NCBI GenBank assembly: GCA_025927795.1
Contig: JAICKT010000216.1
Span: forward strand, 1 to 7,559
DNA: 7,559 nucleotides
Source of the DNA: Parafilimonas sp.
GTDB taxonomy: Bacteria; Bacteroidota; Bacteroidia; Chitinophagales; Chitinophagaceae
Direction: 5' to 3'
Positions 1 to 5,658 of this stretch are shown here, one piece after another. The translations under genes were made by a program, and so were the position numbers. Numbering within the stretch: the stretch's first letter is position 1; every line of letters starts with the position of its first letter. The notes beneath the pieces are model-generated. The model saw only the letters and a list, made by a program, of their open reading frames with translations. It ran no database searches and had not been told where the DNA came from.

Positions 1-1221
1 GATGATGAGCCGGTAGTTTTTCCTGATGAAACCGAAGAAGAAGATGTTGCAGAACCTGCTGCTGCAAAGCAATGGAGCAAAAAAGAGCCAGCTTTTAATG
101 TGGAGTTTGATGGTATAATACAAGCTGAAGGTGTTTTAGAAATGATGCCCGATGGCTATGGGTTTTTGCGCAGCAGCGATTACAATTATTTATCCTCTCC
201 TGATGATATTTATGTTTCTCCTTCGCAGATAAAATTATTTGGCTTAAAAACAGGTGATACTGTTTACGGCGCAGTACGTCCTCCAAAAGAAGGCGAGAAA
301 TATTTTGCTTTATTAAAGGTTGAAACGATTAATTCAAAAAGTCCGGAAGAAGTTAGAGACCGTGTACCTTTTGATTATTTAACGCCACTTTTTCCATTTG
401 AAAAACTTAATCTTTTTACAACACCCAGCGATTTTTCAACACGCATTATTGATTTGTTTACACCCATAGGTAAAGGGCAGCGCGGGCTAATTGTATCGCA
501 ACCTAAAACAGGTAAAACGATGTTGCTGAAAGCGGTTGCCAATGCAATAGCGGCAAATCATCCGGAATGTTATTTAATGGTTGTTTTGGTTGATGAACGC
601 CCTGAAGAAGTTACCGATATGGAACGCAGCGTAAGGGCAGAAGTAATTGCTTCTACATTTGATGAGCCTGCAGAAAAACATGTAAAGGTTTCTACGGTTG
701 CTTTACAAAAAGCAAAGCGTCTTGTTGAATGTGGTCATGATGTAGTGATATTACTTGATAGTATTACACGTCTTGCACGTGCACATAATACTGTAGCGCC
801 TGCAAGCGGCAAAGTATTAAGCGGCGGTGTTGAAGCCAATGCTATGCAAAAGCCAAAACAATTTTTTGGCGCGGCGCGTAAAATTGAAAATGGCGGTTCA
901 CTCACTATTCTTGCCACAGCGTTAATTGATACAGGCAGTAAAATGGACGAAGTGATTTTTGAAGAATTTAAAGGAACAGGTAATATGGAATTGCAGCTTG
1001 ATAGAAGATTATCTAACAAACGTATATTTCCTGCAATTGATTTAGTTGCATCTTCTACGCGCCGCGATGATTTACTGCTTGACAGAGAAGTATTGCAGCG
1101 CATGAATATTCTTCGCTTATATATTAATGATATGAATACGGAAGAAGCAATGAGTGAATTACTAAAACGTATGCGCGGTACAAAAAGCAATGAAGAATTT
1201 CTTGCCAGTATGAACGGATAA
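1..1221 (+). CDS. rho: Transcription termination factor Rho, 5'-truncated
   Basis: RNA-dependent ATPase/translocase that ends untranslated transcripts as a cytoplasmic hexamer. The frame is open from base 1, so the N-terminus lies outside the window; 406 residues are visible (numbered from base 1). Residues 1-33 are an acidic, low-complexity tail of the N-terminal extension common in Bacteroidota Rho. An RNA-binding cold-shock-like domain follows (about 36-105, with DGYGFLRSSD at 51-60). The RecA-like motor has Walker A QPKTGKT (K172), DERPEEVTDM with catalytic-type E199, and Walker B VVILLDS (D253). It continues with a Q-loop region (about 276-300), the R-loop KGTGNMEL (324-331) and a probable arginine finger R354. 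The spacings K172-E199-D253-R354 equal those of E. coli Rho K184-E211-D265-R366, so the enzyme looks intact. A GTG at 100 is not the start because homologous Rho sequence continues upstream. An intrinsic terminator follows the stop codon. Confidence 0.97.
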   Translation, partial: DDEPVVFPDETEEEDVAEPAAAKQWSKKEPAFNVEFDGIIQAEGVLEMMPDGYGFLRSSDYNYLSSPDDIYVSPSQIKLFGLKTGDTVYGAVRPPKEGEKYFALLKVETINSKSPEEVRDRVPFDYLTPLFPFEKLNLFTTPSDFSTRIIDLFTPIGKGQRGLIVSQPKTGKTMLLKAVANAIAANHPECYLMVVLVDERPEEVTDMERSVRAEVIASTFDEPAEKHVKVSTVALQKAKRLVECGHDVVILLDSITRLARAHNTVAPASGKVLSGGVEANAMQKPKQFFGAARKIENGGSLTILATALIDTGSKMDEVIFEEFKGTGNMELQLDRRLSNKRIFPAIDLVASSTRRDDLLLDREVLQRMNILRLYINDMNTEEAMSELLKRMRGTKSNEEFLASMNG

Positions 1222-1241
1222 AAAATTAGTATAAATAAATT

Positions 1242-1270
1242 AGAAAGCTTCTTAAAACAGAAGCTTTTTT
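1242..1270 (+). terminator. Rho-independent terminator of rho, possibly bidirectional
   Basis: A perfect 9-bp stem, AAAGCTTCT (1244-1252) with AGAAGCTTT (1259-1267), encloses a 6-nt loop and can be lengthened by a G-U and an A-U pair. It ends in a run of six T (1265-1270), partly within the stem. It starts about 20 bp after the rho stop codon. Read leftward, the same hairpin lies about 25 bp beyond the stop of the convergent nucleotidase gene, but the T tract on that side is broken (TTTCTAATTTATTT), so termination there should be weaker. Confidence 0.85.
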
Positions 1271-1294
1271 ATTTAAAAATATTATAGTTGCAGT

Positions 1295-1834
1295 TTATGT
1301 TGAGAGAAGCTCATCAAAAAAGTTATGTGCATCCCGCCATTTATTCATTCTTTCATATTTAGTGTAATGCACATTATGCGGTGCTGTAAACACGATGGGT
1401 CTTCCATTAAAAACAGATAAATTAAAATCGTGGTCATCAATTAACACATCGCCTTTTGCAATTGTTTTATCGCCACAAAAAACCCTGCGTTTCCATGGTA
1501 TAAATGGAAAGTGCTCATCAAGCCATTCAAATTTCTCGTATAGTGAATGCTTAAATTCCATTGCTGCAGAAACAACAAAAATTTCATACGTATTATTTAA
1601 AGCCTCTATAATTTCTTTGCTGTCTTCAATTACAGGTAAGTCTTTAAAAAATCCTTTTGTATGCGGGTACATTAAAACTTTTTGCCTGTTTTCAGGCGGA
1701 ACAATTTCGCTAAGCTTAGTGCCATGCAATTGTTCTCTTGAATATTTAACTCCGAAATCTCTTTCATACCATTCTAAAAAACGTGCAATAGCATCTGCCA
1801 TTACATCATCCATATCAATTAAAATTCGCAACAT
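1295..1834 (-). CDS. 5'(3')-deoxyribonucleotidase-like HAD phosphatase
   Basis: Predicted cytosolic nucleotidase of the NT5C (5'(3')-deoxyribonucleotidase) family in the HAD superfamily; members remove phosphate from (deoxy)ribonucleoside monophosphates and tune nucleotide pools. The 179 residues are close to the usual family length. All HAD motifs are visible: motif I LIDMDDVMAD with nucleophile D7 and acid/base D9, motif II VVSAA (S89), motif III lysine in CGDK (K123), and motif IV LIDDHDFNL (D133/D134). Mammalian enzymes have DxDGV in motif I where this protein has DMDDV, so substrate range should not be transferred directly. It is the last gene of the leftward block, starting 10 bp after the stop of the PHP phosphatase gene, and is probably co-transcribed with it. 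The family call is strong; the true substrate is inferred. Confidence 0.85.
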   Translation of the reverse strand: MLRILIDMDDVMADAIARFLEWYERDFGVKYSREQLHGTKLSEIVPPENRQKVLMYPHTKGFFKDLPVIEDSKEIIEALNNTYEIFVVSAAMEFKHSLYEKFEWLDEHFPFIPWKRRVFCGDKTIAKGDVLIDDHDFNLSVFNGRPIVFTAPHNVHYTKYERMNKWRDAHNFFDELLST

Positions 1835-1844
1835 TACTTTATAA

Positions 1845-2582
1845 TTACAATAGTTCTTTATTTTTTAATTCTATGTTTTCAAACAATTTGTAAAAACTTT
1901 TTTTAGATGCCAGGCTTTTTAATGCGTTAAGATGATTATCATGATGCATATCTGTGCCTGCAAAGCTTATTAAATTTTTTTTGAGAAGATCTTGCGCAAT
2001 GTTTTTTGCAGGTTCACCATAATAACCAAGCAGCGACAAAAGGTTAATTTGAAGCATGCAGCCCAAATCAACAAAGCGCTCATATTGTTGAGGATTTGAA
2101 AGATAATAATTATAGCGTTCAGGATGCGCGAGCACAGGCTGCAACCCTTTTATACGTAATTGAAAAATTACCTGTTCAATATTATTGGATGCAGCGGCAT
2201 AAGACATCTCGATAAGAATTAAGTTTTTACCAAAAGTCAAAAGCTGTTTTCCTTCGTTTACATAATTTTCAAAATCTGCATCCACCATATATTCTGCTGC
2301 GGCTTCAACCGGCATATCAATATTATTTTCGGCTAACGCAGCTCGAACAAGTTCAAGCTTTGGCAAAATAGTTTCGGGTGAATTATCATATACACCCGAA
2401 AGAATATGTGGTGAACAAATCAACTTTTTATAGCCTAACTGCTGCAGCTCTTTTACAAATTGCAGGGTTTGTTCTATTTCCTGCAAGCCATCATCAAGCC
2501 CTGGTAAAAGGTGCGAGTGCATGTCTGCAGAAATAAACGAAAGATCAGGTGTAGTTTTTTTTGAGCCGAATAAAGAAAACAT
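1845..2582 (-). CDS. CpsB/YwqE-type PHP-domain tyrosine-protein phosphatase
   Basis: Predicted metal-dependent (usually Mn2+) protein-tyrosine phosphatase of the CpsB/CapC/YwqE family. Characterised members dephosphorylate BY-kinases and related proteins that control capsule or exopolysaccharide assembly. The 245 residues match CpsB (243) and YwqE (254). Metal-site motifs of the PHP fold appear in order: DMHSHLLPGLDDG (H22, H24, D30/D31), CSPH (H59), AAEYM (E97), LAHPERY (H153) and GTDMHH (D211, H213). There is no signal peptide or membrane segment, so it should be cytoplasmic. ATG at 2582 puts the first metal motif at residue 20, as usual; no Shine-Dalgarno is visible. It lies 51 bp after the NusG-like gene with no terminator between, and 10 bp before the nucleotidase. 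No BY-kinase or polysaccharide gene is in the window, so the target is unknown. Confidence 0.9.
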   Translation of the reverse strand: MFSLFGSKKTTPDLSFISADMHSHLLPGLDDGLQEIEQTLQFVKELQQLGYKKLICSPHILSGVYDNSPETILPKLELVRAALAENNIDMPVEAAAEYMVDADFENYVNEGKQLLTFGKNLILIEMSYAAASNNIEQVIFQLRIKGLQPVLAHPERYNYYLSNPQQYERFVDLGCMLQINLLSLLGYYGEPAKNIAQDLLKKNLISFAGTDMHHDNHLNALKSLASKKSFYKLFENIELKNKELL

Positions 2583-2633
2583 AAGCGAAAATATAACAGT
2601 AATTACTCGTAATTTATTAAGGTGGCATATATA

Positions 2634-3149
2634 TTATATTGTAAGTTTATGCTGAAGATGATCAGCAGGAAATTCAACCGTCATCAACTGGTCAAGGCTT
2701 TCTAAGCGAACATATACTTTTCTTTTTCCGCCTTTTACAACCACGCCTTCATTATCCATAAATACACCTTTGCTTATAACCACTAAATCTTTTTCTTCAA
2801 ACTGTTTTAGATTTTGTACAGTAATCTGCACATCTTTTTCAAGTAAGTAAGTTTTAATTAATTGAATTTCTTCGTCGCGGATTATAGCCGGCTTTTTAAG
2901 ATAATAAACAAATTGAATCACTCCTTCTGTGTTAAGCACTTTAGCTTTTTCCTCATCACTTATATGAACAAAGACATACGATTTAAATAAAGGGTCTTCA
3001 ATTATTTTTTTTCTATCACTCCATTGCCGCTGCAGTTTTTGAACGGGGCACCAACTTTCAATTCCTTTATTTAAAAGTTTCGTGTTAATCTTTTTTTCCC
3101 AGCGGGGTTTTGTATATAAAGCAAACCAGTTTTTTAAATTTTCTGCCAT
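2634..3149 (-). CDS. NusG-like (UpxY-type) transcription antiterminator
   Basis: Predicted specialised NusG paralog that binds elongating RNA polymerase and suppresses pausing or termination in chosen operons; UpxY proteins do this for Bacteroides capsule loci. Counting from ATG 3149 (171 aa), the NGN domain spans about 6-105, with WFALYTKPRWEKK (8-20) and PLFKSYVFVHI (53-63). A KOW domain follows (about 118-165), with GVFMDNEGVVV at 128-138. The sequence resembles UpxY-type paralogs more than housekeeping NusG. The frame could start at a TTG at 3173, adding 8 residues, but that codon is in the loop of a terminator hairpin, so ATG 3149 with product MAENLKNWF is preferred. A promoter-like element and the terminator lie just upstream. 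It is followed by the CpsB-type phosphatase, which fits a surface-polysaccharide role, but no target operon is visible. Confidence 0.85.
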   Translation of the reverse strand: MAENLKNWFALYTKPRWEKKINTKLLNKGIESWCPVQKLQRQWSDRKKIIEDPLFKSYVFVHISDEEKAKVLNTEGVIQFVYYLKKPAIIRDEEIQLIKTYLLEKDVQITVQNLKQFEEKDLVVISKGVFMDNEGVVVKGGKRKVYVRLESLDQLMTVEFPADHLQHKLTI

Positions 3150-3156
3150 AATGTTA

Positions 3157-3188
3157 TAAAAAAGCCTCTGCAAAACAGAGGCCTTTTT
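3157..3188 (-). terminator. Intrinsic terminator between protease and NusG-like gene
   Basis: Read leftward, the stem is GCCTCTG (3182-3176), loop TTTTG, CAGAGGC (3170-3164), then six T (3163-3158). The stem is a perfect 7 bp and GC-rich. An A-run on the other side could pair with the T-run across a one-base bulge, giving a bidirectional shape. It lies 14 bp beyond the protease stop codon, and the T-run ends 8 bp before the NusG-like ATG. It serves as the protease terminator and, because of its position, also lies in the leader of the NusG-like gene. Confidence 0.85.
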
Positions 3189-3196
3189 AAATTAAA

Positions 3197-3228
3197 CAAA
3201 ATTATTTTGAGTTAACCATATCGTCAAC
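3197..3228 (-). promoter_or_regulatory. Candidate promoter of the NusG-like operon
   Basis: On the minus strand the sequence reads GTTG, a 20-bp spacer, then TAATTTTG. The -7 box matches the Bacteroidota consensus TAnnTTTG perfectly and the -33 box matches TTTG at 3 of 4 bases, with an acceptable spacer. It overlaps the stop codon of the protease gene (3202-3204). A transcript starting about 5 nt downstream would carry the terminator hairpin almost at its 5' end before reaching ATG 3149. The prediction rests on motif match only. Confidence 0.45.
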
Positions 3229-5328
3229 AACGGCTACGGTTTCTTTTATATAAATATCCTTTTGTGTATTTTTCAACCATTGCAAATAACGGTTTCCTTT
3301 TGCACTGTCACTATTATTATAATATTTATCACGATCTTCAGTTACAGGTTCTATATTCATTGGTGTTTTTAAACGCGTTAAGCTATCATCCTGCTTAACT
3401 GTTTTTTTAATGATGTTTTGTTCTTTCTGATAATTTTCAAGATTAAGACTATATTCTTTATCTACATTATCATTAAGCCACTGCGAATTTTTTATAAGTA
3501 TATTGAATGCAGAATCTGATTTTATATTGTTTTGCGCTTTCTCTTCTACTGCAGACCAGTTAATGCCTGAATTAAAAGTTGAATAATCTGCTTTTTCTAA
3601 TTTATCCCATCCGAGCGCAGAAGGGTTGTCTCTTTCACGCAGTTTTAAATAATCGTATTCATCCGGAAGATTAATATCAGGTGTTACACCTTTTAATTGA
3701 GTTGATCCGCCATTAATGCGATAAAATTTTTCGAATGTAAGCTTCAATGTTCCGTATTCAGTTTGTCCGCTGAACAAATCCAAAGGTTTTCCTAAAGGCA
3801 GTGTGCGTTGTACAGTTCCTTTGCCATATGTATCAGAGCCTACAATAATTCCACGTTTATAATCCTGTATAGCTGCTGCAAAGATTTCGGAAGCAGAGGC
3901 ACTGAATTCATTTACCATAACTGCCAGTGGTCCTGAATATAAAACGGATGTATCGTTATCACTTAAAATAGCAGGTTTGCCATTGCGATCTTTTACCTGA
4001 ACAACTGGTCCGCTTTTTATAAATAGACCAACCATATTTACTACTTCAGGCAAAGAACCGCCGCCATTATTGCGCAGGTCAAGTATAATGCCTTGTACAT
4101 TTTCTTTTTTAAGTTTAATGATTTCGTTTGCCACATCCTGTGAGCAACGATTGCCATCGGGGCGCTCAAAATCAACATAAAATTCAGGAAGAAAAATATA
4201 ACCGATTTTTTTGTCTCCTTCAGTTATAACTGAGCTTCTTGCAAATTGCTCATCCTGCACAATTTCATCCCGTATTAGTGAAACAACCTGCGTAGAGCCG
4301 TCTGCTTTTCTTAGTGTTAATCTTACTTCAGTGCCTTTACTGCCACGAATTAATTTTACCACATCTGTAACCGCATAACCTCTTACATCAACCGGTTGAT
4401 CAGCGCCCTGCGCTACTTTTATTATTTCATCGTTAGGTTGAATTTGATTGCTTTTCCATGCCGGCATACCTGTAATTAAACTCGCAATTTTTATTGCGCC
4501 GTCATCATCTTTTAACTGCGCACCAATGCCATAAAATCTTCCGCTTAATTCTTCCTCGAAACCACGATTTTCAACAGGTGGTAAATATTCCGTATGCGGG
4601 TCCATTAAATCCGTAATCACATTTACAAAATCGTTAAACTGCTCTTGTGGAGTAAATATTAATTTTTGACGATTGAAACTCCTGTCAAGAATCGACTGCA
4701 CTTTTTCACGTGCCATCTGTTGTAACTGTGCATCTGTTTTGTTTGCAATTGATGAATCTTTTGTTTGGCTGTTACGCTGCTGTAATAAATCTGTATATTG
4801 ATCAAGCGTAAGATATTTTAGGCGTTTTCTCCATAATTCTTTTCTTGCAGCTTCGTCTGCGGGAAATGAAGCCGTACTATCATCAAGATTTATACTTTCA
4901 TTTTTTGTAAAATCAAAAGGCTGCGATAAAATTTGTTTGTATAGCTGCATTACTTCATCCACTCTTTTAAGATAGATAGAAGAAGCATCAGGATAAAAAT
5001 TTAATGGCGCTCCATGAATTTCATCATCAAGTGTTAACTCATACTTCTTTAAATAATCAACATCGCTTTGTAAAAAAATATTTTTATCAGGATTTAATGT
5101 TTCAAGATATTTTTTAAAAACCTGTTTTGAAAAATTATCATCTATTGGTTTAGGTGAATAATGTTTTTGTTCGAGTATAGTACCAATTGCAGTGAGCAGC
5201 ATTTGCTCTTTAGAATCATTGTTCCTGTTGTTTTGCTTAAATGCCCAAAGTGTAATACCCAGGAGAATGATTAGCACTGCCGGCAACACTGTTCTTTTCA
5301 GCATGATATCGGAAATTTTTATTTTCAT
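3202..5328 (-). CDS. Prc/Tsp-type S41 carboxy-terminal processing protease
   Basis: Predicted periplasmic serine protease of family S41, probably anchored to the inner membrane, that degrades or trims proteins from their C-terminus. It has 708 residues, close to E. coli Prc (682). A single hydrophobic segment (about 11-29) acts as signal anchor or signal peptide, followed by a long N-terminal region (40-245), a PDZ domain (about 255-345) and the protease core. The catalytic set is visible: FSASASEIF with S478, D489 in QDY, and K503 in TYGKGTVQ, spaced exactly as Prc S430/D441/K455. LDLRNNGGGS (417-425) is the usual S41 core motif. The C-terminal part (about 560-700) fits the Prc tail domain. 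ATG 5328 is preceded by GGAG 8 bases upstream, a possible Shine-Dalgarno; M9 (5304) is an alternative giving a shorter signal. It stands first in the leftward block and is cut off from the next gene by a terminator. Confidence 0.93.
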   Translation of the reverse strand: MKIKISDIMLKRTVLPAVLIILLGITLWAFKQNNRNNDSKEQMLLTAIGTILEQKHYSPKPIDDNFSKQVFKKYLETLNPDKNIFLQSDVDYLKKYELTLDDEIHGAPLNFYPDASSIYLKRVDEVMQLYKQILSQPFDFTKNESINLDDSTASFPADEAARKELWRKRLKYLTLDQYTDLLQQRNSQTKDSSIANKTDAQLQQMAREKVQSILDRSFNRQKLIFTPQEQFNDFVNVITDLMDPHTEYLPPVENRGFEEELSGRFYGIGAQLKDDDGAIKIASLITGMPAWKSNQIQPNDEIIKVAQGADQPVDVRGYAVTDVVKLIRGSKGTEVRLTLRKADGSTQVVSLIRDEIVQDEQFARSSVITEGDKKIGYIFLPEFYVDFERPDGNRCSQDVANEIIKLKKENVQGIILDLRNNGGGSLPEVVNMVGLFIKSGPVVQVKDRNGKPAILSDNDTSVLYSGPLAVMVNEFSASASEIFAAAIQDYKRGIIVGSDTYGKGTVQRTLPLGKPLDLFSGQTEYGTLKLTFEKFYRINGGSTQLKGVTPDINLPDEYDYLKLRERDNPSALGWDKLEKADYSTFNSGINWSAVEEKAQNNIKSDSAFNILIKNSQWLNDNVDKEYSLNLENYQKEQNIIKKTVKQDDSLTRLKTPMNIEPVTEDRDKYYNNSDSAKGNRYLQWLKNTQKDIYIKETVAVVDDMVNSK

Positions 5329-5372
5329 TTAATTAACTCCAAAAATATATTAAAAAAAAGAAGACGATTTAC

Positions 5373-5403
5373 CAATGATATTAATTAACAAGACCTGAAC
5401 AAT
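5373..5403 (-). promoter_or_regulatory. Candidate promoter of the S41 protease gene
   Basis: The minus strand reads ATTG, a 19-bp spacer, then TATCATTG. This matches the Bacteroidota form TTTG/TAnnTTTG at 3 of 4 and 5 of 6 positions. The -7 box ends 44 bp before ATG 5328, a plausible leader length. It is the best leftward match I found in the protease-tRNA gap, but the evidence is motif similarity only. Confidence 0.35.
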
Positions 5404-5431
5404 TATTAAACCACTTTGTAATTTAAGATGG

Positions 5432-5463
5432 TTTGCTCAAACAGCCTAATTCGATTATTTTTG
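5432..5463 (+). promoter_or_regulatory. Promoter of tRNA-His, perfect Bacteroidota consensus
   Basis: TTTG (5432-5435), a 20-bp spacer, then TATTTTTG (5456-5463) matches every fixed position of the Bacteroidota primary-sigma consensus TTTG/TAnnTTTG. The tRNA begins 21 bp after the -7 box, as expected for a short processed leader. Such a full match suits a highly expressed stable RNA. The TTTG box also forms one arm of a small inverted repeat, GTTTG-CT-CAAAC (5431-5442). Confidence 0.7.
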
Positions 5464-5484
5464 CATTCTTTTTTATACATAAAC

Positions 5485-5559
5485 GGAGATTGTAGCTCAG
5501 TTGGTTAGAGCGTCAGATTGTGGCTCTGAAGGCCGGGGGTTCGAATCCCCTCATTCTCC
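5485..5559 (+). tRNA. tRNA-His (anticodon GTG)
   Basis: A full cloverleaf can be drawn: acceptor 5486-5492 with 5552-5558, D-stem GCTC/GAGC, anticodon stem TCAGA/TCTGA around loop TTGTGGC with anticodon GTG at 5520-5522, and T-arm GGGGG-TTCGAAT-CCCCT. The extra 5' G (5485, position -1) facing C73 (5559) is the identity element of histidine tRNAs and agrees with the anticodon. The 3' CCA is not encoded (C73 is followed by CTTA), so it must be added enzymatically. The acceptor stem has one T-T mismatch at positions 5/68 (bases 5490 and 5554), and the T-stem closes with G-T at 49/65. Transcription probably starts from the consensus promoter upstream. Confidence 0.95.
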
Positions 5560-5621
5560 CTTATTTTATCTCCCGCTTTTGTTACGTAATTTTTCGCTGG
5601 CATAGGTATTGTGCCTCATTG

Positions 5622-5639
5622 GTAGTAAATTTATACTAC
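5622..5639. repeat. Inverted repeat upstream of the beta-barrel gene
   Basis: GTAGTA (5622-5627) and TACTAC (5634-5639) are perfect 6-bp complementary arms around the 6-base spacer AATTTA, ending 19 bp before the ATG at 5659. It could be an operator for a dimeric regulator or a small hairpin in the mRNA leader. Chance is also possible in such AT-rich sequence. Confidence 0.35.
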
Positions 5640-5658
5640 ACACTTTTAGTTAAAATAG

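Noticed and set aside
100..102. GTG as start of rho
   Set aside because: The frame is open to base 1 and the upstream residues fit the Bacteroidota Rho extension, so this is an internal valine codon.
735..1190. Minus-strand open frame opposite rho (151 codons)
   Set aside because: It lies wholly inside the well-conserved Rho motor domain and its translation resembles no recognised protein; a shadow of rho.
1395..1844. Plus-strand open frame opposite the nucleotidase (149 codons)
   Set aside because: It is antisense to a gene with intact HAD motifs, and its Ser/Lys-rich translation has no domain pattern.
2583..2614. Possible promoter (TATATTTT) and inverted repeat AATTAC-TC-GTAATT before the PHP phosphatase gene
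   Set aside because: The box ends only 5 bp from the ATG and has no -33 partner; the repeat is short and AT-rich, so co-transcription with the NusG-like gene is simpler.
5578..5611. TTTG-N21-TAGGTATTG as promoter of the beta-barrel gene
   Set aside because: The -7 box aligns at only 4 of 6 positions or needs an extra base, so it is too weak to annotate.
5485..5658. tRNA-His as an integration site for a mobile element
   Set aside because: No integrase, no repeat of the tRNA 3' end and no foreign-looking gene is visible in the window.
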